The notes under the pieces were generated by a model. It worked only from the letters and a program-made list of their open reading frames with translations. It did no database searches and was not told the origin of the DNA. A program made the translations under genes and the position numbers. Positions 9,447 through 21,164 of a stretch of DNA of 56,869 nt are shown here, one piece after another. The first letter of the stretch is position 1. Every line of letters starts with the position of its first letter. Origin of the DNA: Bog-473 sp052140165 (GTDB lineage: Bacteria > Actinomycetota > Acidimicrobiia > Acidimicrobiales > RAAP-2); NCBI GenBank assembly GCA_052140165.1, contig JBKQUM010000137.1, forward strand, positions 1 to 56,869, written 5' to 3'.

Positions 9447-9987
9447 CCTGAAGAACGGCATGAGCCTGGACCTCCCCGAGGGCCTGTTCAGCGTCGTCGA
9501 GTTCCAACACGTCAAGCCGGGCAAGGGCGGCGCGTTCGTGCGGACGAAGCTCAAGAACGTGCGCAGCGGCGCGGTGATCGAGCGCACCTACCGGGCCGAC
9601 GAGAAGCTCGAGCAGGCGATCATCGACAAGCGCGACATGCAGTTCCTCTACCGCGACGGCACCGACTTCGTGTTCATGGACACGACGACCTACGAGCAGA
9701 TGCAGGCACCGCCCGACGCACTCGGCGACGCACCCAACTTCCTCAAGGAGGGTGACGAGGCGAACCTGCAGATGTACAACGGCGAGATCGTCGGCGTGGA
9801 GCTGCCGGCTGCCGTGGAGCTCACCGTCACCGAGACCGAGCCCGGGATGCAGGGAGACCGCGTGTCGGGTGCCCGCAAGCCGGCCACTCTGCAGACGGGC
9901 CTGGTGGTCCAGGTGCCGCTGTTCGTCAACACCGGCGACGTGCTCAAGATCGACACCCGCTCGGGCGAGTACTTGACCAGGGCCTGA
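9427..9987 (+). CDS. efp: Elongation factor P
   Basis: It relieves ribosome stalling at polyproline. The 186-residue three-domain protein (KOW-like N-domain, two OB domains) begins MAVSTNDLKNGM. Loop residues 30-36 (KPGKGGA) carry lysine 33 at the position modified in other bacteria; the modification system is not visible here. The C-terminal signature DTRSGEYLTRA is present. The ATG lies inside the 3' end of the M24 peptidase gene. Confidence 0.95.
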   Translation: MAVSTNDLKNGMSLDLPEGLFSVVEFQHVKPGKGGAFVRTKLKNVRSGAVIERTYRADEKLEQAIIDKRDMQFLYRDGTDFVFMDTTTYEQMQAPPDALGDAPNFLKEGDEANLQMYNGEIVGVELPAAVELTVTETEPGMQGDRVSGARKPATLQTGLVVQVPLFVNTGDVLKIDTRSGEYLTRA

Positions 9988-10030
9988 GGCCCGGCCGCGT
10001 CGACCTCCGGCGCCGGACCCCGGCCGAGGC

Positions 10031-10086
10031 CAGGACCGACCCACCAGGACCGACCGACCGGGACCCCCGTCAGGACCGACCCACCA
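10031..10086 (+). repeat. 16-bp direct repeat in the efp-nusB gap
   Basis: CAGGACCGACCCACCA occurs at 10031-10046 and 10071-10086, with a third partial copy (CAGGACCGACC) at 10045-10055. The last copy supplies the AGGA that may be the nusB ribosome site and ends on the A of its ATG. The 98-bp gap holds nothing else recognisable. Confidence 0.8.
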
Positions 10087-10502
10087 TGACCGACACCGCC
10101 CCCCGGCACCAACAGCGCGAGCGGGCGCTGTCGCTGCTCTACGAGGCCGAGCTCAAGGGCGAGGGCCCGCTCGCCGTCCTCGACGCCCTGCCCGTGCCGC
10201 CCGATCCCTTCGTGCGCTCCCTGGTGGCGCAGGCCGTCGCCACCCGGGACGAGGCCGACCGGCGGATCGGCGCCGCGTCCGTGGGCTGGCCCCTCGATCG
10301 CATGGCGGTGATCGACCGGATCGTGCTGCGCCTCGCCGTGGCCGAGCTGCTGAGTCCCGACGGACCGCCGGTGGCGGTGGTGATCGACGAGGCCGTCGAG
10401 CTGGTGAAGGAGTACTCGACCGACGAGTCGGGGCGCTTCGTCAACGGGATCCTCTCCACGATCGCCGCCGACGTGGCGCCCGACAGGCCGCCGACGGGCT
10501 GA
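10086..10502 (+). CDS. nusB: Transcription antitermination factor NusB
   Basis: The 138-residue all-helical NusB binds boxA RNA with NusE (S10) in rRNA antitermination. It shows RERALSLLYEAE at the N-terminus, the central WPLDRMAVIDRIVLRLAVAELL, and AVVIDEAVELVKEYSTDESGRFVNGILS, the classic conserved C-terminal helix pair. It lies directly after efp, a common neighbourhood, and just before the pyr operon leader. Confidence 0.94.
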   Translation: MTDTAPRHQQRERALSLLYEAELKGEGPLAVLDALPVPPDPFVRSLVAQAVATRDEADRRIGAASVGWPLDRMAVIDRIVLRLAVAELLSPDGPPVAVVIDEAVELVKEYSTDESGRFVNGILSTIAADVAPDRPPTG

Positions 10503-10532
10503 GCACCGGCCCGCGCCACCGGTCCGGCGCGC

Positions 10533-10590
10533 TAGGGTTGAGACCTGACCGTGAAGTGAGTCCTGTGAGGCTCACACGGCAGGAGGAGCA
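10533..10590 (+). promoter_or_regulatory. pyr operon leader with PyrR-binding loop
   Basis: A TAGGGT -10-like box sits at 10533-10538. GTGAG (10556-10560) and CTCAC (10571-10575) form a 5-bp stem closing the loop UCCUGUGAGG, which matches the PyrR-binding consensus AGUCCnGnGAGGCU. The Shine-Dalgarno (GGAGGAG, 10582-10588) begins 6 nt later and GTG is at 10591. In mycobacteria PyrR bound to such a loop blocks translation of the pyr leader. I see no terminator/antiterminator pair, so translational repression is inferred. Confidence 0.8.
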
Positions 10591-11163
10591 GTGGCCGAAC
10601 GCGAACGCAGTCATACGCGACCCCTCGGGGGAGTGTTCGTGGCCCACTCCCAGGTCCTGACCGCCGCCGACGTCCAGCGCGCCCTCACCCGCATGTCGCA
10701 CGAGATCGTCGAACGCAACGGCGGCGCGGACGACGTGGTCGTGGTCGGGCTCCAGACCGGTGGCGTCCCCCTCGCCATGAAGATGGCCGAGACACTCCGG
10801 CAGATCGAGGGCACCGACCGCCTCGACGTCGGCAGCCTCGACGTCGCCTTCTACCGCGATGACATCGGCCTGCGCCCCGTCCTCCCCGAGGCCGTCACCG
10901 ACATCCCCGTCGACCTGGCCGGCCGGGTGGTCGTGCTGGTCGACGACGTCCTCTTCACCGGCCGCACCATCCGGGCCGCGCTCAACGCCCTGAACGACTT
11001 CGGCCGGGCCCGGGCCGTCCAGCTCGCCGTCATGGTCGACCGCGGCCACCGGGAGCTGCCCATCCGCCCCGACTACGTCGGCAAGAACCTGCCGACGCGG
11101 CGCGAGGAGATGGTCGACGTCGGAGAGGACGGCGTGTGGATCGGGACCTTGGAGGACAAGTGA
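10591..11163 (+). CDS. pyrR: Bifunctional pyr operon regulator / uracil phosphoribosyltransferase
   Basis: PyrR senses UMP and binds the RNA loop just upstream of its own gene; many homologues also convert uracil plus PRPP to UMP. The 190-residue protein has the PRPP-binding motif VVVLVDDVLFTGRTIRAAL, the VVVGLQTGGVPLA loop and the C-terminal RPDYVGKNLPT. It starts at GTG 10591 after a strong GGAGGAG. Its stop overlaps the pyrB GTG (11160-11163). Confidence 0.95.
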   Translation: MAERERSHTRPLGGVFVAHSQVLTAADVQRALTRMSHEIVERNGGADDVVVVGLQTGGVPLAMKMAETLRQIEGTDRLDVGSLDVAFYRDDIGLRPVLPEAVTDIPVDLAGRVVVLVDDVLFTGRTIRAALNALNDFGRARAVQLAVMVDRGHRELPIRPDYVGKNLPTRREEMVDVGEDGVWIGTLEDK

Positions 11164-12152
11164 CGGGCGCGCGCCACCTGCTCTCGGTGTCCGACCTCGG
11201 GGCGGACGGCATCGCCGAGGTGCTGCGCGTCGCCGAAGCCTTCGCCGAGGTGGAGCGGCGGTCGGTCCCCAAGGTCCCGACCCTGCGGGGCAAGGTGGTG
11301 GCGACCCTGTTCTTCGAGGAGTCGACCCGCACCCGGCTGTCCTTCGAGACGGCCGCCAAGCGGCTCTCGGCCGACGTGCTCTCCCTCGCCGTCGCCACCT
11401 CGTCGGTGAAGAAGGGCGAGAGCCTGCGTGACACCGTCGAGACGGTCGAGGCGATGGGCATCGACGCGGTCATCATCCGCCATTCGTCGGCGGGCGCACC
11501 CCACCAGGTGGCGCGCTGGGTCGAGCGTGCCCACGTCGTTAACGCCGGCGACGGCTGGCACGAGCACCCCACCCAGGCCCTGCTGGACTGCTTCACGGTG
11601 CGCCAGGTGCTGGCCGAGCGCAAGGGCGTGGCGCCCGACGAGCTCGGCATCGGCTGCTTCGAGGGTCTGCGCGTGCTCATCGTCGGCGACGTCCGGCACA
11701 GCCGGGTGGCCCGCTCCGAGGTGCTCGCCTACACCGTCCTCGGAGCCCACGTCACCCTGGCCGCACCCGGCAGCCTGCTGCCGCCCTCGCTCGAGGGCTG
11801 GCCGGTCGAGGTGGCGACCGACCTCGATGCCGCACTCGGCGACGCCGACGTGGTCTCGCTCCTGCGCCTCCAGGCCGAGCGGGGGAGCGGGTCGTTCGTG
11901 CCCTCGCTGCGCGAGTACACGGCGCGGTGGGGCCTCACGGCCCGCCGGGCGCAGCGTCTGGGGGAGGACGCCATCGTCACCCACCCGGGACCGATGGTGC
12001 GCGGGGTCGAGATCGCCTCGGACGTGGCCGACCTGCCGCGCACCGTCGTGACCCAACAGGTGGCCAACGGTGTGGCGGTGCGGATGGCCATCCTGTTCCT
12101 GCTGCTCGGGGGCGAGCTCCCCGGCGCCGCGGAGGTGCCCGCCGTTGCCTGA
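11160..12152 (+). CDS. pyrB: Aspartate carbamoyltransferase catalytic chain
   Basis: It joins carbamoyl phosphate and aspartate to N-carbamoyl-aspartate. The 330-residue protein has FFEESTRTRLSFE (carbamoyl phosphate site), SVKKGES (lysine loop), HPTQALLD and HPGPMVRG. A GTG at 11160 overlaps the pyrR stop and has GGAGG 4 nt upstream; an in-frame GTG at 11136 lacks this and lies within pyrR. No pyrI regulatory chain is present, as usual when PyrR controls the operon. Confidence 0.95.
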   Translation: MTGARHLLSVSDLGADGIAEVLRVAEAFAEVERRSVPKVPTLRGKVVATLFFEESTRTRLSFETAAKRLSADVLSLAVATSSVKKGESLRDTVETVEAMGIDAVIIRHSSAGAPHQVARWVERAHVVNAGDGWHEHPTQALLDCFTVRQVLAERKGVAPDELGIGCFEGLRVLIVGDVRHSRVARSEVLAYTVLGAHVTLAAPGSLLPPSLEGWPVEVATDLDAALGDADVVSLLRLQAERGSGSFVPSLREYTARWGLTARRAQRLGEDAIVTHPGPMVRGVEIASDVADLPRTVVTQQVANGVAVRMAILFLLLGGELPGAAEVPAVA

Positions 12153-13467
12153 CGCCACGCTGGTCATCCGGGGTGGCACCGTCATCGGGCCGGAGGGCTC
12201 GGCGCGCCTCGACGTCGCCGTGCGCGCCGACACGGTGGTCGCCCTGGCCGAGACGATCGAGCCGCCGCAGGGGGCCGTGATCCTCGACGCCACCGGCTGC
12301 CTGGTCGGCCCGGGCCTCGTCGACCTGCACGCGCACCTGCGCCAGCCTGGTCGCGAGGAGGCCGAGACGATCGAGACCGGAGCCCGGGCCGCCGCGCTCG
12401 GTGGCTACACGGCCATCGTCGCCATGCCCAACACGGAGCCGGCGATCGATTCGGCCGGCGTGGCCGGCGAGGTCCTGGCGCTCGGCGCCGGGTGCACGGC
12501 GGAGGTCGCCGTGGCGGGCGCCATCACGGTGGGGCGGGCGGGCACCGCCCTGGCCCCCCTCGGCGAGCTGGCCGCGCTGGGGGTGACGCTCTTCACCGAC
12601 GACGGCGCCGGTGTGCAGGACGGCGCGCTGATGCGCCGCGCCCTCGACTACGCCAAGGGCCTCGGCGTCACGCTGGCGCAGCATTGCGAGGACACCTGCC
12701 TGGCCGCGGGCGGCGCCATGCACGAGGGCAGTTGGTCGAGCCGGCTCGGCATCCCGGGCATGCCGGCGGCGGCCGAGGAGGCCATGGTCGCCCGCGACAT
12801 ATCGCTGGCCCGGCTGACCGGCGCGCCGGTCCACTTCCTTCACCTCTCGACGGCGGGGTCGGTGGAGCTCGTCCGTCGGGCCAAGGCGGAGGGGCTGCCG
12901 GTGACGGCGGAGGCGGCGCCGCACCACATGCTCCTCACCCATGCCGCGGTGGCGGGGTACGACCCGGTCTTCAGGGTCAACCCGCCGCTGCGGACCGACG
13001 AGGACGTCGTGGCCGTCGTCACGGGGCTGTGCGACGGCACCATTGACGCGGTGGCGACGGACCACGCTCCTCACGCCCCCGAGTCCAAGGACGTGCCCTT
13101 CGACCAGGCCCCGGCGGGGATGCTGGGGCTGCAGACCGCGCTGCCGGTCGCGTGGGAGGTCCTGTCGCCGCACATGGGTCCCGAGCGGGTGTTCGCGCTC
13201 ATGAGCGCGCAGCCGGCCGCGATCGCCAAGCTGACGGCCACGGACCCGCGTACCGCCGGCCACAGCGCGCAGGGGGGCCCCGTCGAGGTGGGAGCGGTGG
13301 CCAACCTGTGCGTCTTCGACCCCGCGGCGGTGACGGTGGTGGACCCGATGCGGCTGGCCAGCCGGAGCCGCAACACGCCCTACGCGGGCCGCACGTTCGC
13401 CGGCGCGGTGCGCCACACCGTGCTGCGGGGCGAGCCCGTCGTGGTCGATGCCGTGGCGCAACGGTGA
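12145..13467 (+). CDS. pyrC: Dihydroorotase (type I)
   Basis: It cyclises carbamoyl-aspartate to dihydroorotate. Metal-binding DLHAHLRQPG, then QHCEDTCLA, FLHLSTAGSVELV and ATDHAPHAPESKD, with about 440 residues, mark the long type I enzyme. The likely start is TTG 12145, which overlaps the pyrB end by 8 bp and has GGAGG at 12131-12135. No ATG or GTG fits the start of the conserved beta-strand (DATLVIRGGTV). The stop overlaps the carA GTG. Confidence 0.93.
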   Translation: MPDATLVIRGGTVIGPEGSARLDVAVRADTVVALAETIEPPQGAVILDATGCLVGPGLVDLHAHLRQPGREEAETIETGARAAALGGYTAIVAMPNTEPAIDSAGVAGEVLALGAGCTAEVAVAGAITVGRAGTALAPLGELAALGVTLFTDDGAGVQDGALMRRALDYAKGLGVTLAQHCEDTCLAAGGAMHEGSWSSRLGIPGMPAAAEEAMVARDISLARLTGAPVHFLHLSTAGSVELVRRAKAEGLPVTAEAAPHHMLLTHAAVAGYDPVFRVNPPLRTDEDVVAVVTGLCDGTIDAVATDHAPHAPESKDVPFDQAPAGMLGLQTALPVAWEVLSPHMGPERVFALMSAQPAAIAKLTATDPRTAGHSAQGGPVEVGAVANLCVFDPAAVTVVDPMRLASRSRNTPYAGRTFAGAVRHTVLRGEPVVVDAVAQR

Positions 13468-14603
13468 GCGCCCCGGGCACCGACGGAGACCGGGCGCCGG
13501 CGCTCCTGGTCACTGCAGACGGCGCCGTGTTCGCCGGGGAGGCGGCGGGGGCGGCGGTCCCCGTGGCCACGGGCGAGCTCGTCTTCAACACGGCCATGAG
13601 CGGATACCAGGAGGTCATCACCGACCCGTCCTACGCGGGCCAGGTCATCTCCTTCACGAGCACGCACATCGGAAACTACGGCACCAACGCGGCCGACGAC
13701 GAGGCGGTCGCCCCGCACTGCCGGGGCGTCGTGGTGTGCGACCTGACTGCCGAGCCGTCGAACTGGCGGGCGACGGAGGGGCTCGAGCCGTTCCTCCGCC
13801 GGCACGGCGTGCCGGCCATGACCGGGGTCGACACCAGGCGCCTGGCGCGCCACGTCCGCGACGCCGGCGCCGTGCCCTGCGCGTTCGGTACGGCGTCCGG
13901 GGCCGAGCTGCGTGCCGCTGCCGCGACCGCCGTGGGGACCGACGGCGTGGACCTGGTGTCGGGCGTCACGGCGGCCGGGCCCAGTGTCCACCCGGCCAGG
14001 GGCGCCGGCGCGATCGCCGGCGGGCTGCGCATCGTGGCCTATGACTTCGGCGTGAAGACCACCATGGTCAACCTCCTCACGACCCTCGGCCCGGTCACCG
14101 TGGTGCCCGCGGGCACCTCGGCCGACGAGGTGCTCGCGCTCGAGCCGGACGGCGTCTTCCTCTCCAACGGGCCGGGGGACCCGGCCGCGCTGCCCGGCCC
14201 CACGGCCGCCGTGGCCGACCTGGTGGGCCGGGTCCCGGTCTTCGGCATCTGCCTCGGCCATCAGATCCTGGCGACCGCGCTGGGTGGCACCACCTACAAG
14301 CTGCCCTTTGGTCACCACGGCGCCAACCACCCGGTGCAGCGGCTCGAGACGGGCGTGGTCGAGATCACCAGCCAGAACCACAACTACGCCGTCGCCGCCG
14401 GTTCCATCCCGGACGCCGAGACGACGCACGTCAACCTGAACGACGGCGTCATCGAGGGGTTCCGGTCCCTGACGGCCCCGGCGTTCTCCGTGCAGTACCA
14501 CCCCGAGGCCGCCCCCGGTCCCCACGACGCCCGGTACCTCTTCGGGGCCTTCCGCGACCTGATGCTCGCCCACCCCGCACGCCCCGGCGCCCGGACGCGC
14601 TGA
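13464..14603 (+). CDS. carA: Carbamoyl-phosphate synthase small subunit
   Basis: This 379-residue glutaminase subunit releases ammonia from glutamine for CarB. The N-terminal domain includes GELVFNTAMSGYQEV and SFTSTHIGNYG. The class I amidotransferase domain has the nucleophile Cys263 in GICLGHQ and the His/Glu dyad in VQYHPEAAPG. It starts at GTG 13464, overlapping the pyrC stop, and is 21 bp before carB. Confidence 0.96.
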   Translation: MSAPGTDGDRAPALLVTADGAVFAGEAAGAAVPVATGELVFNTAMSGYQEVITDPSYAGQVISFTSTHIGNYGTNAADDEAVAPHCRGVVVCDLTAEPSNWRATEGLEPFLRRHGVPAMTGVDTRRLARHVRDAGAVPCAFGTASGAELRAAAATAVGTDGVDLVSGVTAAGPSVHPARGAGAIAGGLRIVAYDFGVKTTMVNLLTTLGPVTVVPAGTSADEVLALEPDGVFLSNGPGDPAALPGPTAAVADLVGRVPVFGICLGHQILATALGGTTYKLPFGHHGANHPVQRLETGVVEITSQNHNYAVAAGSIPDAETTHVNLNDGVIEGFRSLTAPAFSVQYHPEAAPGPHDARYLFGAFRDLMLAHPARPGARTR

Positions 14604-14624
14604 GCGGGCGGCGGAGACACCGAC

Positions 14625-17926
<3,302 letters not shown>

Positions 17927-17930
<4 letters not shown>

Positions 17931-18964
17931 ACGTGCGGGCGCCCCGTGCGGCGGCGCTCGCGACACGCGTCGGCGCCGTCGAGCTGGACAACCCGATCAT
18001 GACGGCCTCAGGGACGTCGGGGCACGGAGCCGAGCTGGCGGAGTACGGCGCGCTCGACGGCCTCGGCGCGGTGGTCGTCAAGTCGCTCTGCGTCGATCCG
18101 TGGCCCGGCAACCCTGCCCCGCGGGTGCACGAGGTGGGCGCCGGCATGCTCAACAGCGTCGGCCTGCAGGGCCCGGGGCTCCCGGTCTGGCTGACCGACG
18201 ACCTGCCGGCTCTGCACGCCGCCGGGGCGCGCATCGTGGTCAGCATCTGGGGCCGCACCGTGTCGGACTACGCCCGGGCTGCCGAACTCGTGGCGGCGGC
18301 GGCCGCCCGCGGCGCCGACGGCACCGGCATCGTGGCGCTCGAGGTCAACGTGAGCTGCCCCAACGTGGAGGACCGCTCACGGATGTTCGCCCACTCGGCC
18401 GACGCGACGTCCAGGGTCATGGCGGCCACGGCCTGCGGGCTGCCGCGCTGGGCCAAGCTGAGCCCCAACGTGCCCGACGTGGTCGAGATCGCGTCCGGCG
18501 CCCTCGAGGGCGGTGCCGACGCCTTGACGCTGGTCAACACCCTCCTGGGCCTGGCCCTCGACACCGAATCGGGAAGGCCTGTCCTGGGCGCCGGGGGCGG
18601 CGGGCTCTCGGGGGTCGCGGTGCACCCGGTCGCGGTGCGGGCCGTGTGGGAGTGCCGTGCCGCCTTCCCGGAGGTGCCCATCGTCGGGGTGGGCGGCGTC
18701 GTGACCGGCCGTGACGCGGTGGAACTGCTGCAGGCCGGCGCCGACGCCGTGCAGGTGGGCACCGCGACCTTCCGGGACCCGAGGGCGCCCTGGAAGGTGC
18801 TCCGCCAGGTGGCGCGGTGGTGCGACAGCCATGGCACGACCGTCGAGGGGATCCGGGCCCAGGCGCGCCGGCGCGCCGGCGCGGCTGCCGCCGACGGAGT
18901 GGGGGCAGCCGTCGCTCCCTCGCCGGCAACGACAACGTTCAAGGAGGGAGGCCGGGATGGCTGA
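17927..18964 (+). CDS. pyrD: Dihydroorotate dehydrogenase, class 1B-like catalytic subunit
   Basis: It oxidises dihydroorotate to orotate with FMN. The 345-residue protein has NPIMTASGTSGHG, LEVNVSCPNVE (the Cys acting as base in soluble class 1 enzymes), WAKLSPN, and the FMN-binding GVGGVVTGRDAVELLQAGA. Class 1B enzymes usually pair with the Fe-S/FAD subunit PyrK, but no pyrK is present nearby. The start GTG 17927 overlaps the carB stop; it overlaps pyrF by 8 bp. It has a C-terminal tail of about 30 Ala/Arg-rich residues. Confidence 0.9.
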
Positions 18965-19796
18965 CGGCTTCGCTGACCGGGTGGCCGCGGCGGTGCGTGC
19001 GCACGGGCCGCTCTGTGCGGGTATCGACCCCTCGGGCGCGCTGTTGGCATCGTGGGGCCTGAGCGACGACCCACGGGGTCTGCGCGCCTTCTGCCGGGTG
19101 TGCGTCGAGGGGTTCGCAGGGACGGTCGGCGTGATCAAGCCACAGGTCGCCTTCTTCGAGCGCCACGGGTCGGCGGGCATGGCAGAGCTGGAACGCCTCA
19201 TCGCCGAGGCGACCGCCGCCGGTCTGATCGTCATCGCCGACGCCAAACGGGGCGACATCGACTCCACGGCGGAGGCGTACGCCGACGCATGGCTCGGCGA
19301 CACGAGCCCGCTCGCAGCCGACGCGGTGACGGCGCACCCGTATCTCGGGCTCGGGGCGCTGGCCCCGCTCTTCCGTCGAGCCGCCGCCAACGGGCGGGGC
19401 GTCCTCGTGGTCGCCCGCAGCTCGAACCCCGAGGGTCGGGCACTGCAACGGGCCGTCACGTCCGAGGGAACCAGCGTGGAGGACATGTTGCTCGGCGAGA
19501 TCGCCTCGCTGAACGGCTCGGCCGACATCCCGTCCGGGACAGTGGGTGCGGTGATCGGTGCGACGCTCGAGCCGTCTGATTTCCCATTGTCCCAGCTCGG
19601 AGGGATAATTCTGGCTCCGGGACTGGGCGCTCAGGGTGCCGGGCCGGGCGATGTGGCCGAACGGTTCGCCGGATGCAAGCCCGGCAGCGTGCTGCCCACC
19701 AGCTCCCGTGGGCTCCTCTCGGGCGGACCGGATCCGGACAACTTGAGGCGTCAGGCATCGTCGCTGGCGCGCGAGCTGGCGGCCTCAATGGGCTGA
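18957..19796 (+). CDS. pyrF: Orotidine-5'-phosphate decarboxylase (mycobacterial type)
   Basis: It decarboxylates OMP to UMP, ending the pathway. The 279-residue length and the motifs LCAGIDPSG, GVIKPQVAFFE, IADAKRGDI (catalytic Lys) and APGLGAQG match the longer PyrF type of mycobacteria and Myxococcus. ATG 18957 follows AAGGAGGG and overlaps the pyrD end by 8 bp. It is the last gene of the operon. Confidence 0.93.
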   Translation: MADGFADRVAAAVRAHGPLCAGIDPSGALLASWGLSDDPRGLRAFCRVCVEGFAGTVGVIKPQVAFFERHGSAGMAELERLIAEATAAGLIVIADAKRGDIDSTAEAYADAWLGDTSPLAADAVTAHPYLGLGALAPLFRRAAANGRGVLVVARSSNPEGRALQRAVTSEGTSVEDMLLGEIASLNGSADIPSGTVGAVIGATLEPSDFPLSQLGGIILAPGLGAQGAGPGDVAERFAGCKPGSVLPTSSRGLLSGGPDPDNLRRQASSLARELAASMG

Positions 19797-19834
19797 AGAG
19801 GGAAAATGGGCATGAACCCGCCTGGCCGAGGCGC

Positions 19835-19846
19835 TATGGTCTCGCC
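19835..19846 (+). promoter_or_regulatory. -10 box placed for a leaderless mihF transcript
   Basis: TATGGT (19835-19840), then 6 nt, then ATG 19847. No Shine-Dalgarno fits. It suggests mihF-gmk-rpoZ is transcribed independently of the pyr operon. Confidence 0.55.
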
Positions 19847-20164
19847 ATGCCGCAACCTCCCGCACTCACTCCCGAGCAGCGCGCCGCTGCCCTCGAAAAG
19901 GCTGCAAGGGTTCGCCGCGAGCGGGCCGAGGTCAAGGACAAGCTCAAGATGGGCAACCTCACCCTTGCGCAACTCCTGACCGAGGCCGACTCCAACGAGA
20001 CCATCGGCAAAATGAAGGTGGTCTCGGTGCTCGAGTCCCTACCCGGTCTGGGTAAGGTCAAGGCCCGGCGCCTGATGGAAACAGTCGGCATCAGCGACAG
20101 CCGCCGGCTCCAGGGGCTCGGTGCCAAGCAGCGCGAGGCGCTGCTCAAAGAGACTGCGCGCTGA
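19847..20164 (+). CDS. mihF: Integration host factor, actinobacterial type (mIHF)
   Basis: This 105-residue basic DNA-binding nucleoid protein is characteristic of Actinobacteria and unrelated to the HU/IHF fold. A long N-terminal helix (PEQRAAALEKAARVRRERAE) precedes a helix-two-turn-helix segment with LPGLGKVKARRLMETVGI and RRLQGLGAKQREALL. The start ATG 19847 follows a TATGGT box. It is just before gmk and rpoZ, the usual actinobacterial neighbourhood. It is likely to be abundant and growth-related. Confidence 0.92.
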   Translation: MPQPPALTPEQRAAALEKAARVRRERAEVKDKLKMGNLTLAQLLTEADSNETIGKMKVVSVLESLPGLGKVKARRLMETVGISDSRRLQGLGAKQREALLKETAR

Positions 20165-20738
20165 ACCGCACGTTTTCGTGCTCATCGGCCCCGGAGGGGC
20201 CGGCAAGGGCACGCTGGCGGCGGAGCTGGTCGCACAGGACCCCACCATCTGGCTGAGCCGGAGCTGGACGACCCGGGCTGCGCGCCCGGGCGAGCGGGAG
20301 CGGGGCGCCTACGTCTTCGTGGATCGCCCGACGTTCGAGGAGGCCGTGGCCCAGGGACGGTTCTTCGAATGGGCCGAATTCCTCGACCACCTGATGGGGA
20401 CGCCCATCCCGGACCCGCCCGCGGGGTCCGACGTGCTCCTCGAGATCGACGTGCAGGGAGCCGAGCAGGTTCTGGCCCGGAGGCCCGACGCAACCGTGAT
20501 CATGCTGCTCCCCCCGTCACCCGAGGTGCAGGCCGAGCGGCTGGCGGCGCGGGGCGACGACGACGAGCACATCCGCCGCCGGGTCGAGCTGGGGCGCTCG
20601 GAGGTGGAGCGGGGCGCCAAAATCGCAGCTCACACGGTGGTCAATGACGACCTGCGTCGGACCCTGGCCGAGCTGACGGCTATAGTCGATCGGACCCGAA
20701 CGGCTGCCTCCGGCGCCGCGGAACCGGAGGAATCCTGA
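20121..20738 (+). CDS. gmk: Guanylate kinase (divergent)
   Basis: It phosphorylates GMP to GDP with ATP. The P-loop GPGGAGKGT, the GMP-site TTRAARPGERERGAYVF, FFEWAEF and LEIDVQGAEQV are present. The usual tyrosine pair before GTP (YYGTP) is replaced by LMGTP, so the GMP pocket differs. The start is uncertain: GTG 20121 gives 205 residues, the usual length, but overlaps mihF by 44 bp; GTG 20178 gives a very short N-terminus of three residues before GPGG. Neither has a strong ribosome site. Context with rpoZ and coaBC supports Gmk. Confidence 0.85.
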   Translation: MPSSARRCSKRLRAEPHVFVLIGPGGAGKGTLAAELVAQDPTIWLSRSWTTRAARPGERERGAYVFVDRPTFEEAVAQGRFFEWAEFLDHLMGTPIPDPPAGSDVLLEIDVQGAEQVLARRPDATVIMLLPPSPEVQAERLAARGDDDEHIRRRVELGRSEVERGAKIAAHTVVNDDLRRTLAELTAIVDRTRTAASGAAEPEES

Positions 20739-21133
20739 TGGCCCAAGGCCGCCACACGCTCATGGACCCACCCATCGAGGAACTGCTCGACAAGGTGGAC
20801 TCGAAGTTCACCCTGGTCGCGCTGGGCTCTGCCCGCGCCCGGCAGATCAACTCGTACTACAACAGCCTGGGCGAGGGCCTCGGCAAGGTGGTGCCACCGC
20901 AAGTGGCGTCGGTGTCGGGCAAGCCGGTCTCCATCGCGTTCGAGGAGATCGCCGCCGGCAAGGCGACCTACACCCGGCCGGACCCCGAGGAGGAGGCCGC
21001 ACTGGCCGCGGCGATCGCTGACGCCGCCGAGGCGGGCCTGCTCGCCGACGGCGAGGCGAGCGAGGGCGCCGTGGCGGACGTGGAAGTGATCGAGACGCTC
21101 GACGTCGGGGACGAGGACCCGACCGCGAGCTAG
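20738..21133 (+). CDS. rpoZ: RNA polymerase omega subunit
   Basis: Omega helps assemble beta' into RNA polymerase. The 131-residue protein has the conserved DSKFTLVALGSARARQINSYY core near residues 20-45. The acidic C-terminal tail of about 50 residues is longer than in E. coli omega. ATG 20738 overlaps the gmk stop (TGATG) and has GGAGG at 20726-20730. The order gmk-rpoZ-coaBC-metK-priA-def-fmt is a classic conserved bacterial string. Confidence 0.92.
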   Translation: MAQGRHTLMDPPIEELLDKVDSKFTLVALGSARARQINSYYNSLGEGLGKVVPPQVASVSGKPVSIAFEEIAAGKATYTRPDPEEEAALAAAIADAAEAGLLADGEASEGAVADVEVIETLDVGDEDPTAS

Positions 21134-21164
21134 GCGCCGGGCAGAGGCACGGCGGACACCGCTG

